DNA of 64,000 bases from the NCBI GenBank assembly GCA_030679035.1, contig JAUXTH010000006.1, forward strand, positions 1-64,000, in the 5' to 3' direction. Position numbers and translations under genes: made by a program. Shown one piece after another: positions 34,784 through 42,051 of the stretch. Source of the DNA: Methylobacter sp. GTDB lineage: Bacteria; Pseudomonadota; Gammaproteobacteria; Methylococcales; Methylomonadaceae. Each line of letters starts with the position of its first letter. Positions within the stretch are counted from its first letter, which is position 1. The notes beneath the pieces are model-generated. The model saw only the letters and a list, made by a program, of their open reading frames with translations. It had not been told where the DNA came from and did not search any database.

Positions 34784-35788
34784 TCAGCCCCCCGTCATAT
34801 TCATATAGCGCAATATAACCGGCTGTTCGTTAATATTAAATTCGTGTTTTTCCGGCTTAATCAGCATCGCATCGACAATGGTCTGTTTCAGCACTGCCAT
34901 GTCGCCCGGATTGGCCCTGATGACTTGCTTTAAATCGACCGAATGCTCATTGCCCAGACATAACAGCAAGCGCCCTTCAACGGTCAAGCGCACCCGGTTA
35001 CAGGTGCTGCAAAAGTTCTCGCTGTGCGGGGAAATAAAACCGACGCGGGTTTGAGTCCCTGCCACATTAAAATAATTTGACGGCCCGCCGGTTTTTTCAG
35101 GCGTAGCGACCAAAGCAAAATGCTCCGCCAAATCGGCCTTGATCAAATCGCTGGAATAATAAGCATCCGCCCGGTCATGCTGATTGACGACACCCAGCGG
35201 CATTTCCTCAATAAAACTAATATCGATGCCGTTATCGACAGCAAACCGAACCAAGTCGTTCACTTCCAGATGATTCCTGTCCTTAAGAATAACCGCATTG
35301 ATTTTGATCCGCTCAAACCCTGCCGCCTTGGCGGCCTGAATGCCTCTAAGCACTTGGTGCAAATCACCGGTTCGGGTTATCGCCTTAAACTTATCGGCAT
35401 CCAGCGTATCCAGGCTGATATTGACGCGTTTTACGCCCGCCTCTTTTAAAGACGCCGCCATCGTTTCAAGCTGGGAGCCGTTGGTCGTTATCACAAGCTC
35501 ATTCAGGCTTTCGATACGCCCGATATTTTGCAGCAGCTCCAACGCGCCTTTCCTGACCAAAGGCTCGCCGCCGGTGATCCTGATTTTTTTCACTCCCAAT
35601 TCGGCGAAGGCTTGCGCCAGCGTATAAATCTCTTCCAGCGTCAAAACCTGCGCGCGCGGCAAGAAGGTCATGTCTTCAGCCATGCAATACAGGCAACGAA
35701 AATCACAGCGGTCGGTAATCGAGATTCTCAAATAATCAACGGTTCTACCGAAGCGGTCGATTAATTGGGCGGGGGGAGACTTAGTCAT
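34784..35788 (-). CDS. moaA: GTP 3',8-cyclase MoaA (molybdenum cofactor)
   Basis: A 334-residue radical-SAM enzyme for the first step of molybdenum-cofactor synthesis. The N-terminal SAM cluster motif is in ITDRCDFRCLYCMAE (CxxxCxxC), followed by RITGGEPLVRKGALELLQNI. The C-terminal second cluster is CSTCNRVR then a Cys 14 residues on (LLLC). The protein ends in Gly-Gly, required in MoaA. It is a single gene; moaC and the rest are not in the window. No Moco riboswitch fold was recognised in the short upstream region. Confidence 0.97.
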   Translation of the reverse strand: MTKSPPAQLIDRFGRTVDYLRISITDRCDFRCLYCMAEDMTFLPRAQVLTLEEIYTLAQAFAELGVKKIRITGGEPLVRKGALELLQNIGRIESLNELVITTNGSQLETMAASLKEAGVKRVNISLDTLDADKFKAITRTGDLHQVLRGIQAAKAAGFERIKINAVILKDRNHLEVNDLVRFAVDNGIDISFIEEMPLGVVNQHDRADAYYSSDLIKADLAEHFALVATPEKTGGPSNYFNVAGTQTRVGFISPHSENFCSTCNRVRLTVEGRLLLCLGNEHSVDLKQVIRANPGDMAVLKQTIVDAMLIKPEKHEFNINEQPVILRYMNMTGG

Positions 35789-35878
35789 TGGCGCGGCGAT
35801 AAAAAATCCAAGACGCCAATATTAACATAGTATTGGGCTTTTATAGAGCGCATCTGCTGGGAGCTTGAACCATTCACC

Positions 35879-35902
35879 TGTAGGGGCGAATTTATTCGCC
35901 CC
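35879..35902. repeat. REP palindrome (GGGGCGAAT type), copy 1
   Basis: GGGGCGAAT (35883-35891), TT, ATTCGCCCC (35894-35902), preceded by TGTA. It lies between moaA and the SIR2-TPR gene, 133 bases before the latter's start. Confidence 0.95.
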
Positions 35903-36035
35903 CGGTTAGGTCAATTGGCAGACTGGTTATCACAACACGGCTTATCTAAAAACCAAGCCAGATAAAAGTTGCTAAAAATCCGTCCACCGCTTATCGTCAG
36001 CTCATTTACAACGTTATCACAGAACTAACGGAATC

Positions 36036-38117
36036 ATGGAAACCGCAACCATAGAACAATTAGCCTATGATATGAAAGAGGCTAAAGCCAATAATCGCAG
36101 CCCAATCTTCTTTTTAGGCGCAGGCGCATCCAAAACCGGCGGCATCCCGCTAGCCAATGAGATTGTCGCCGACATCCTGGTAAAACATGCAGCTAACCCG
36201 AGAATAAAAAACCTAAAGTCGGAAGATAAAACCTATGCCAAGTTGATGGACTGCTTGGGGCCAAACGGGCGCAATACCTTACTCAAAGACTATATCAACG
36301 ACAGCAAAATCAACGTCACCCACATCTACCTTGCCCAGCTGATGACCCAGGGCTATGTCGATTATGTGCTGACCGTCAACTTCGATAACCTGATGCTCAA
36401 GGCCTTGGCGTTATTCAACGAATTCCCATCAACTTACGACATGGCGATCCTTAACGACCTCACCACCTCCACGTTCAAGGAAAAATCGGTCGTTTACCTG
36501 CACGGGCAGCACCACGGCTTATGGCTGTTGAACACCGAGCAGGAAATGGCCAAAGTCAACGACCTCGTCCCGAAAATATTGCACAGTATCAAGGATGGAC
36601 GGCCTTGGGTGTTCGTCGGCTACAGCGGCAACGACCCCGTTTTTGAGCACATAAAAGGCCTGGGGCGCTTCGACAACGGCCTGTACTGGGTCGCTTTTAA
36701 TGATGAAAAGCCCGCAGAAGCGGTTCGCCAAGGCTTACTGGAACAAAGCCACAGCAACGCCTTTGTCATCGAAGGCTACGATGCCGACTTGTTCATGCTT
36801 AAATTGAATTCCGCATTGGGATTGCCTGAGCCCACGATAATCGACAAGCCTTTTACGTCGATCAGGGCAATGCTGGGCAACATTGTCGATATAGACGACA
36901 AGGAACATTTCAAAGGCGTAAAACAGCGGTTGGAAATTGCCAAGGGTCAGGTTAATGAGGCGATTTTGCAATTCGAGCAAGGCAAAGTCGAGGCTGCCGA
37001 TAAAACCCAAGCCAAGGCCGAAAGCGATTTATTGCAAAAGGAAATCATCGATTTAATAATTAAAGAGGACTATCAACCAGATAAGATAGACCGGATAGCA
37101 GTTAAAGCAGTAGCGTTAAACAATGCTGAGATCAATACGTTATTAGCTGGCTTATATTACAATTGGGGATCATCCTTAGACCATTTGGCCAAGACTCAAT
37201 CAGGCGATGAGGCCGAAGCCTTGTATCAGCAAGCCTTTGACAAATACCACAAGGCCATTGAAATAAACCCGGATTATCACGATGCTTTTAACATCTGGGG
37301 GAATGGTCTAGGCCGTTTGGCCGACACCAAATCAGGCGACGAGGCCGAAGCCTTGTATCAGCAAGCCTTTGACAAATACCACAAGGCCATTGAAATAAAG
37401 CCTGACGATTACAAATCCTTTAACAACTGGGGAACAAATATAGGGCATTTGTCCGACACCAAATCAAGCGCTGAGGCTGAAGCCTTATATCAGCATGCCT
37501 TTGATAAATACCGCAAGGCCATTGAAATAAAACCAGACTATCATCTAGCCTTTTATGGCTGGGGAACATATTTAGGGCATTTAGCCAAAATACAATCAGG
37601 TGCTCAGGCCGAAGCCTCGTATCAACAAGCCTTTGACAAATATCACAAAGCCATTGAAATAAAACCGGACTATCACGAAGTCTATTTTAACTGGGGAACA
37701 GATCTAGGGGATTTGGCTAAGACCCAATCAGGCGATCAGGCCGAAGCCTTGTACCGGCTAGCTTTCGACAAATTCCAAAAAGCCGTCGAGCTAAAGCCGG
37801 ACTATCACCAAGCCTACTACAACTGGGGAACTAATCTACTGAATTTGGCAAAGACCCAAGCGAGCGGCGGCGTGGCCGAAGCCTTGTACCGGCAAGCCTT
37901 GGAAAAATACCAAAAAGCAGCCTTGGGCGGTGGTTGCTACAACCTTGCCTGTACTTACGCCCTGATGCAAGACAAGGACAATGCGCTGTTATACTTAAAC
38001 AGGAGCTTGGAAAATAAACAGATCGAAACAGAATTTGTAACCGACGATACGGACTGGGCGGGTTTTCTGGACGATGAGGATTTCAAAGCTGTCATCAATC
38101 GATATGCAAAACTGTAG
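36036..38117 (+). CDS. SIR2-domain protein with TPR repeats, candidate NAD-depleting defence protein
   Basis: A 693-residue protein. Residues about 20-265 are a SIR2 domain: GAGAS at 28-32, TVNFDNL with Asn115 and Asp117, LHG with His156, and VGYSGND at 194-200. Asn and His are the catalytic pair in defence-type SIR2 NADases such as ThsA. Residues about 360-640 hold six TPR-like units of 44 residues (WGxxLxxLAKTQSGDEAEAL then YQQAFDKYHKAIEIKPDY), with the middle copies very alike in DNA. Residues about 640-693 form the same closing module as the TPR protein at 31162. No signal or membrane segment. It has no clear operon partner. Its TAG stop is part of a REP palindrome. Enzymatic NADase activity and defence are inferences from the fold. 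Confidence 0.88.
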   Translation: METATIEQLAYDMKEAKANNRSPIFFLGAGASKTGGIPLANEIVADILVKHAANPRIKNLKSEDKTYAKLMDCLGPNGRNTLLKDYINDSKINVTHIYLAQLMTQGYVDYVLTVNFDNLMLKALALFNEFPSTYDMAILNDLTTSTFKEKSVVYLHGQHHGLWLLNTEQEMAKVNDLVPKILHSIKDGRPWVFVGYSGNDPVFEHIKGLGRFDNGLYWVAFNDEKPAEAVRQGLLEQSHSNAFVIEGYDADLFMLKLNSALGLPEPTIIDKPFTSIRAMLGNIVDIDDKEHFKGVKQRLEIAKGQVNEAILQFEQGKVEAADKTQAKAESDLLQKEIIDLIIKEDYQPDKIDRIAVKAVALNNAEINTLLAGLYYNWGSSLDHLAKTQSGDEAEALYQQAFDKYHKAIEINPDYHDAFNIWGNGLGRLADTKSGDEAEALYQQAFDKYHKAIEIKPDDYKSFNNWGTNIGHLSDTKSSAEAEALYQHAFDKYRKAIEIKPDYHLAFYGWGTYLGHLAKIQSGAQAEASYQQAFDKYHKAIEIKPDYHEVYFNWGTDLGDLAKTQSGDQAEALYRLAFDKFQKAVELKPDYHQAYYNWGTNLLNLAKTQASGGVAEALYRQALEKYQKAALGGGCYNLACTYALMQDKDNALLYLNRSLENKQIETEFVTDDTDWAGFLDDEDFKAVINRYAKL

Positions 38118-38136
38118 GGGCGAATTTATTCGCCCC
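38113..38136. repeat. REP palindrome (GGGGCGAAT type), copy 2, supplies the SIR2 gene stop
   Basis: GGGGCGAAT (38117-38125), TT, ATTCGCCCC (38128-38136), preceded by TGTA. The TAG at 38115-38117 that ends the SIR2-TPR frame is formed by the first bases of the repeat. Confidence 0.95.
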
Positions 38137-38177
38137 GTGGCACCGTATAAAATTGATTCAGACAAAGCATCCGCAAT

Positions 38178-38200
38178 GGGCGAATGAATTCGCCCCTACA
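38178..38200. repeat. REP palindrome (GGGGCGAAT type), copy 3, supplies the transposase stop
   Basis: Reverse orientation: ATTCGCCCC at 38188-38196 followed by TACA, with GGGCGAAT at 38178-38185. On the minus strand the TAG at 38198-38196 ends the REP-associated transposase gene. Confidence 0.93.
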
Positions 38201-38645
38201 ACCAGATTGCATCCCATAAGGGGTAATCTGCAATTTGTTCTACCAACCCGGCACGTAATGGGTTGGCGACGATATACCGGGCAATTTTTTTAATATCCTC
38301 TTCTTTGCGTAGCCCATGATCGTAAAAGCCGCGTTGCCATATTGCGCCTTTATGGTTTAAATGTGCGTTGAGTTCAATGGCAGTTCTGCCTTTTAAATCC
38401 TTGATTACATTTGATAACGATTTGGTCTCGCCTAATTGGAACAGCCAATGCAAATGATCCGGCATCACAACCCAAGCTATTGAATCCAGATTTTTTTCTT
38501 CATGTAAGCGGCACATTTGACGTACCACTATGCGGCCGCAATTTATGTCGCTGAACCAAGCTATGCGGTTTTCTGTGCATAGCGTCACATGGTAAAACTG
38601 ATGCGCCTGAGAAAATCGGCCTTTTAGCAGATCGTCACGGGGCAT
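38196..38645 (-). CDS. REP-associated tyrosine transposase (RAYT, Y1 family)
   Basis: A 149-residue Y1-type HUH transposase. Key pieces are FYHVTLCTENRIAWF near the start, the HUH motif in VVMPDHLHWLFQL (about residues 60-72), and the C-terminal catalytic Tyr region IWQRGFYDHGLRKEEDIKKI then ARYIVANPLRAGLV. The frame is open to 38744, but ATG 38645 (MPRDDLLKGRF) is the family start. REP palindromes sit at both gene ends (38178-38200 and 38661-38684), the usual RAYT arrangement. RAYTs are thought to recognise and spread REP hairpins. Confidence 0.93.
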   Translation of the reverse strand: MPRDDLLKGRFSQAHQFYHVTLCTENRIAWFSDINCGRIVVRQMCRLHEEKNLDSIAWVVMPDHLHWLFQLGETKSLSNVIKDLKGRTAIELNAHLNHKGAIWQRGFYDHGLRKEEDIKKIARYIVANPLRAGLVEQIADYPLWDAIWL

Positions 38646-38647
38646 GT

Positions 38648-39625
38648 TTATTCCGGTTCCGGGGCGAATGAATTCGCCCCTACAGTATTGGCAGCCGGTT
38701 CCTCCAGAAAAGCCCTGATTGCGGCTATTCCCTGGCCTCCGCATTGTTGGACTGTAGCCAGACTAGATGTTTTCATGCCGCCTAGGGCATAAACAGGCAG
38801 GTTGACTTGGGTAACCAGTTCGGCAAATTGCTCCCAGCCCAACGAAGCAGCGCCTGGATGGGTTTGGGTTGCCAGCACCGGGGCCAACACGACAAAATCT
38901 ACGCCTATGTTTTGCGCATGTTGCAGTTGCTCGAGGTTGTGGCATGACGCGGCGAGCCATTGACTGTTTTTTGGCCGTTTTTTCAGAACCATCAAGTCGT
39001 GGCTGGTCAGGTGGATGCCGTCCACTCCGACTGAAGAACATTCAACGGCAGAATTCATTAACAACAGAGCCTGTTGCTGTTGGCATAACGGGTAAGCCTG
39101 TTCGACAAACTTTGCCACGGAGGCAGGAGGCTGGTTTTTCAATCTGACCTGGATCAGCTTGACGCCCCGGTTCAATATTTTTTGCAGGTTGGGCAACAAT
39201 AAGGCTTCATCTGCGTCATCCAGAATCGCGTAATGATGCGGCAATCGGGCGGCGGTGATAATGGGCCGATTGGCGGCAGGGAATGCGTAATGCTCCAGTT
39301 CAGCCGGGGCTACCCATTTAAACGGCTGGCCTTCCAAGCTTTTGGCCTCGCCTGAAAACTGATCGACCAAAAATACGATTAGCTGTACGAACCGGTCGGG
39401 GTACTGGTGGCTGACGGTAATCAGCGGGGTTGCCGATGTCACGGTGATGTTGAGTTCTTCGTTGAGTTCGCGGGCCAGCGCTTGTTCGGCAGTTTCCAAT
39501 GCTTCAATCTTGCCGCCGGGGAATTCCCATAAGCCGCCTTGGTGCAAATCGGCATGGCGGAGGGAAATCAGGATTTTTCCTTCCGGGTTTTTTACTACGC
39601 CTACTGCGACTTGGAGAGGATTCAT
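38648..39625 (-). CDS. mutT: MutT (Nudix) - thiamine-phosphate-synthase-like fusion
   Basis: A 325-residue two-domain protein common in gammaproteobacteria. Residues 1-135: Nudix hydrolase, Nudix box GGKIEALETAEQALARELNE then EL, matching GX5EX7REXXEE; it cleans 8-oxo-dGTP from the nucleotide pool. Residues about 145-310: ThiE-like barrel (GVKLIQVRLKNQPPASV, GVDGIHLTSHDL, DFVVLAPVLATQTHPGA, PVYALGGM). The last about 10 residues (VGANSFAP then EPE) are encoded by a REP palindrome, which appears to have replaced the natural end. The next gene on this strand is the RAYT, whose ATG lies 3 bases past the stop. Confidence 0.94.
   Translation of the reverse strand: MNPLQVAVGVVKNPEGKILISLRHADLHQGGLWEFPGGKIEALETAEQALARELNEELNITVTSATPLITVSHQYPDRFVQLIVFLVDQFSGEAKSLEGQPFKWVAPAELEHYAFPAANRPIITAARLPHHYAILDDADEALLLPNLQKILNRGVKLIQVRLKNQPPASVAKFVEQAYPLCQQQQALLLMNSAVECSSVGVDGIHLTSHDLMVLKKRPKNSQWLAASCHNLEQLQHAQNIGVDFVVLAPVLATQTHPGAASLGWEQFAELVTQVNLPVYALGGMKTSSLATVQQCGGQGIAAIRAFLEEPAANTVGANSFAPEPE
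38661..38684. repeat. REP palindrome (GGGGCGAAT type), copy 4, read as coding sequence
   Basis: GGGGCGAAT (38661-38669), GA, ATTCGCCCC (38672-38680), then TACA. It lies within the last codons of the mutT fusion and 16 bases upstream of the transposase ATG. Here the TGTAG of the repeat is out of frame as a stop, so mutT reads through it. Confidence 0.95.
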
Positions 39626-40043
39626 ATTTTAGTGGACGCTGGAGCGTCTGAGACTGCATTCCCACGCCGGAGCGTGGGAACGATGAATATCGGCATCATT
39701 CCGGCAGAGATTCACTTCGGGCTGTCCTGCCCGAAGTCCTTCGGATAAATGCAAATCCGTTCCTGACGGATTTGTGCCTGAATCCACGACTACATGGATG
39801 CAGGAGGTAGAGCAATGCATGGAGCAATTGCCGAGAGCACAGGGATGTGAAAAAACAGATCTAAAAATTTGTTTCATCTAGCTAAAAACGGTTAGCAAGT
39901 CTAAAGTTTGCCATCCATGGCTTCTGGATCCCGGCAATCCCTGCCGGGATGACGCGCTTTAAAATACTTGTGTATATCGACGAGCGCTGGAGCGTGGGAA
40001 CGATAAAATCTTTCGCCTTTCGCCTTATACCTTTCGCCTGCTT
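39626..40043. repeat. Repeat-filled gap between mutT and argJ
   Basis: A 418-base gap without a credible gene. It contains ATTCCCACGCC / GGAGCGTGGGAACGAT elements (39658-39684, with a second GAGCGTGGGAACGAT near 39989-40003), small hairpins CTTCGGGC / GCCCGAAG (39716-39737) and AATCCGT / ACGGATT (39754-39772), and a copy of the CCGGCAATCCCTGCCGG element at 39911-39955 also present at 52061-52105 in reverse orientation. GGCGAAAGG-type repeats at 40011-40046 abut the argJ stop. Confidence 0.8.
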
Positions 40044-41258
40044 TTAAGTCCTATACTCCGCATTGATTTTCACATACTCATACGACAAATCGCAGGTTAA
40101 AACTTCCTGCACCGCATCACCGCGGCCCAGTTTGACGGTCACGGTGATCTCTTCCTGATTCATCACCCGCTGCCCGGCTTCCTCGGTGTAATCATCGGCT
40201 CTGCCGCCGTTTCTGACGATGCAGACATCATCCAGATACAGTTGCACGTTTTCCAACACCATGTTTTCGACTCCGGCGCGGCCGACTGCCGCCAATATCC
40301 GTCCCCAGTTCGGGTCGCTGGCGAAAAAGGCGGTTTTCACCAGCGGCGAATGGGCGATGGTTTTGCCGACGCGCACCGCTTCTTCACCGGTCAAGGCCTG
40401 CTCGACGACGATGCGCATCAGCTTGGTCGCCCCCTCGCCGTCCCTGACGATGGCTTCCGCCAATTGTTTGCAGACGGTCATCACGGCATCGGCAAAAATC
40501 GGGTAATGCTCGCTGTCTTGTTTAATTTCAGGCGCCAGCGAACAGCCGCTTGCCATCAACACGCAGGCGTCATTGGTGGAGGTGTCGCCATCGACGGTGA
40601 TGCGGTTGAACGATTGCTCAACGGCCAGCGCCAGGCAGTTCTGCAACAAGGCTTGATCGATTTTCGCATCGGTGGCGATAAAGCCCAGCATGGTCGCCAT
40701 ATTGGGCTGGATCATGCCCGCGCCTTTGGAAATGCCGTTGATGGTGATGGTTTGTCCGTCAATTTCGATGACCTTGGATACGCCTTTGGCGAAGGTGTCG
40801 GTGGTCATGATCGCCTGGGCCGCCTTGTCCCAGTTGGCGGTATCCAGGTTGCTGACGGCTTCCCGCAAGGCGGCTTTGATTTTGCCCACCGGCAGCGGTT
40901 GGCCGATAACGCCGGTGGAAAAAGGCAGCACCTGGGTTGCAGCGCCGTCGACCACTGCGGCAAGATCGGCGCAGGTCGCCAACGCATCCTTCATGCCCTG
41001 CTCGCCGGTTCCTGCGTTGGCATTGCCGGAATTAATCAGCAGCCAACGCGGGCTATGTGCCAGATTCGCTTTCGCCACATGCACGGGGGCTGCGCAAAAG
41101 GCGTTCTGGGTAAAAACCGCCGCACAGGTCGAATGCTCGGCCATTTGTATCACCAGGATGTCATCCCTGACGGTCTGCTTGATGCCCGCGTTCGCGGTAC
41201 CCAGCGTTATGCCTGCTACCGGGTGCATGGTGGGAAAACTGCACTGCCCTACTGCCAT
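40044..41258 (-). CDS. argJ: Bifunctional glutamate N-acetyltransferase / amino-acid acetyltransferase
   Basis: A 404-residue ArgJ, which transfers acetyl from N-acetylornithine to glutamate in arginine synthesis (cyclic pathway). The N-terminus MAVGQCSFPTMHPVAGITLG is typical. The self-cleavage site is in GMIQPNMATMLGFIATDA, where the Thr of ATML becomes the N-terminal nucleophile of the beta chain, at about residue 193. Other conserved parts are INSGNANAGTG and DPNWGRILAAVGRAG. It starts 13 bases after the nucleotidyltransferase-HEPN gene and is likely in the same transcript. Confidence 0.97.
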   Translation of the reverse strand: MAVGQCSFPTMHPVAGITLGTANAGIKQTVRDDILVIQMAEHSTCAAVFTQNAFCAAPVHVAKANLAHSPRWLLINSGNANAGTGEQGMKDALATCADLAAVVDGAATQVLPFSTGVIGQPLPVGKIKAALREAVSNLDTANWDKAAQAIMTTDTFAKGVSKVIEIDGQTITINGISKGAGMIQPNMATMLGFIATDAKIDQALLQNCLALAVEQSFNRITVDGDTSTNDACVLMASGCSLAPEIKQDSEHYPIFADAVMTVCKQLAEAIVRDGEGATKLMRIVVEQALTGEEAVRVGKTIAHSPLVKTAFFASDPNWGRILAAVGRAGVENMVLENVQLYLDDVCIVRNGGRADDYTEEAGQRVMNQEEITVTVKLGRGDAVQEVLTCDLSYEYVKINAEYRT

Positions 41259-41287
41259 AAGTTAAGCCTCGTTAAGCCTCGTTAAGC
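41259..41287. repeat. 10-base tandem repeat at the gene junction
   Basis: GTTAAGCCTC occurs about 2.7 times in tandem here. It contains the stop codon of the nucleotidyltransferase-HEPN gene and, on the minus strand, the GAGGCTTAA that probably serves as the argJ ribosome-binding site. Confidence 0.85.
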
Positions 41288-42039
41288 TGAGAAGTTATAT
41301 AACACTTGGCTTTTATCGCTAAATAAATGCCTTCAATAACTTCTTTTTTTGCGTAGATTAAATTAATACTATTCGCCATTTCAATAGCGTCATCCTCATA
41401 TTCATGAGACAACTGATTTCTTATATTTCTCAAGTCTTGCCATTCGTTGGCAATATCCATATCGATATATTTTTCCATTTTTTTAATAACATCCAAAAAT
41501 GATAACTTATCGGTATTGCCTTCAAACCTGCCCACTAACATCCTAAAAAGCTTTTCACCCATGCTATCCTGGAGTTTTGAAAACCTGAACAAATACTGAT
41601 CTACCGCCTGTACATCATCTTTGGATAAATTTTCATATTTGGTCGCAGTAAGCGGCATAAACGCTGACATATCGCTATAGGCCTCGTTTATCCTTTGCAG
41701 ATGCTTGGCGCATTCTTGAAAAATCTTCTCGATTTTTAAGTTCTCTAAATTCAATTCGATTCCTTTTTCAATCGCTTCTTTTTCTATGGGCCTAGTTTTG
41801 TCTTTAGCGATAACAACATCTATTTTTTGCTCGCCTAAAGCCCTATCCAATGCGCTTAAAAACTTAATTTTTTTCTCAAGCAAATTATCATTATTTTCAG
41901 GCACAAGATATAAATCTATATCCCCGCCTTTTTTGTCATCATCTACCCTGCTGCCAAAAAGATATACCTTTACTGCATCGCCAAATATGTTTTTGGCGCT
42001 GTCATTTATAGTGGTTATTTCTAGCGTAGTTAAGCGCAT
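41272..42039 (-). CDS. Fused MNT nucleotidyltransferase - HEPN protein
   Basis: A 255-residue single chain joining two modules that are usually separate. Residues about 1-100: minimal nucleotidyltransferase with VYLFGSRVDDDKKGGDIDLY, the GS-X9-DxD catalytic pattern, followed by a third acidic site around IDVVIAKDKT. Residues about 105-250: HEPN-like helical bundle with RNIRNQLSHEY near 205-215, the RX4H pattern of HEPN ribonucleases. In MntA-HepT toxin-antitoxin pairs, the MNT enzyme adenylylates a Tyr of the HEPN toxin just after this motif; a Tyr is present (SHEY). The gene lies between the CDF transporter and argJ on the same strand. Toxin-antitoxin behaviour is inference. Confidence 0.83.
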   Translation of the reverse strand: MRLTTLEITTINDSAKNIFGDAVKVYLFGSRVDDDKKGGDIDLYLVPENNDNLLEKKIKFLSALDRALGEQKIDVVIAKDKTRPIEKEAIEKGIELNLENLKIEKIFQECAKHLQRINEAYSDMSAFMPLTATKYENLSKDDVQAVDQYLFRFSKLQDSMGEKLFRMLVGRFEGNTDKLSFLDVIKKMEKYIDMDIANEWQDLRNIRNQLSHEYEDDAIEMANSINLIYAKKEVIEGIYLAIKAKCYITSQLNEA

Positions 42040-42051
42040 TATTTTCTATCT

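Noticed and set aside
35789-36035. Possible molybdenum-cofactor riboswitch upstream of moaA
   Set aside because: The gap is short and partly occupied by a REP palindrome; I could not trace a multi-helix aptamer.
40242-41285. 347-residue open frame on the + strand opposite argJ
   Set aside because: It lies entirely antisense to a well-supported argJ, has low-complexity His/Arg/Gly composition typical of shadow frames, and has no recognisable domain.
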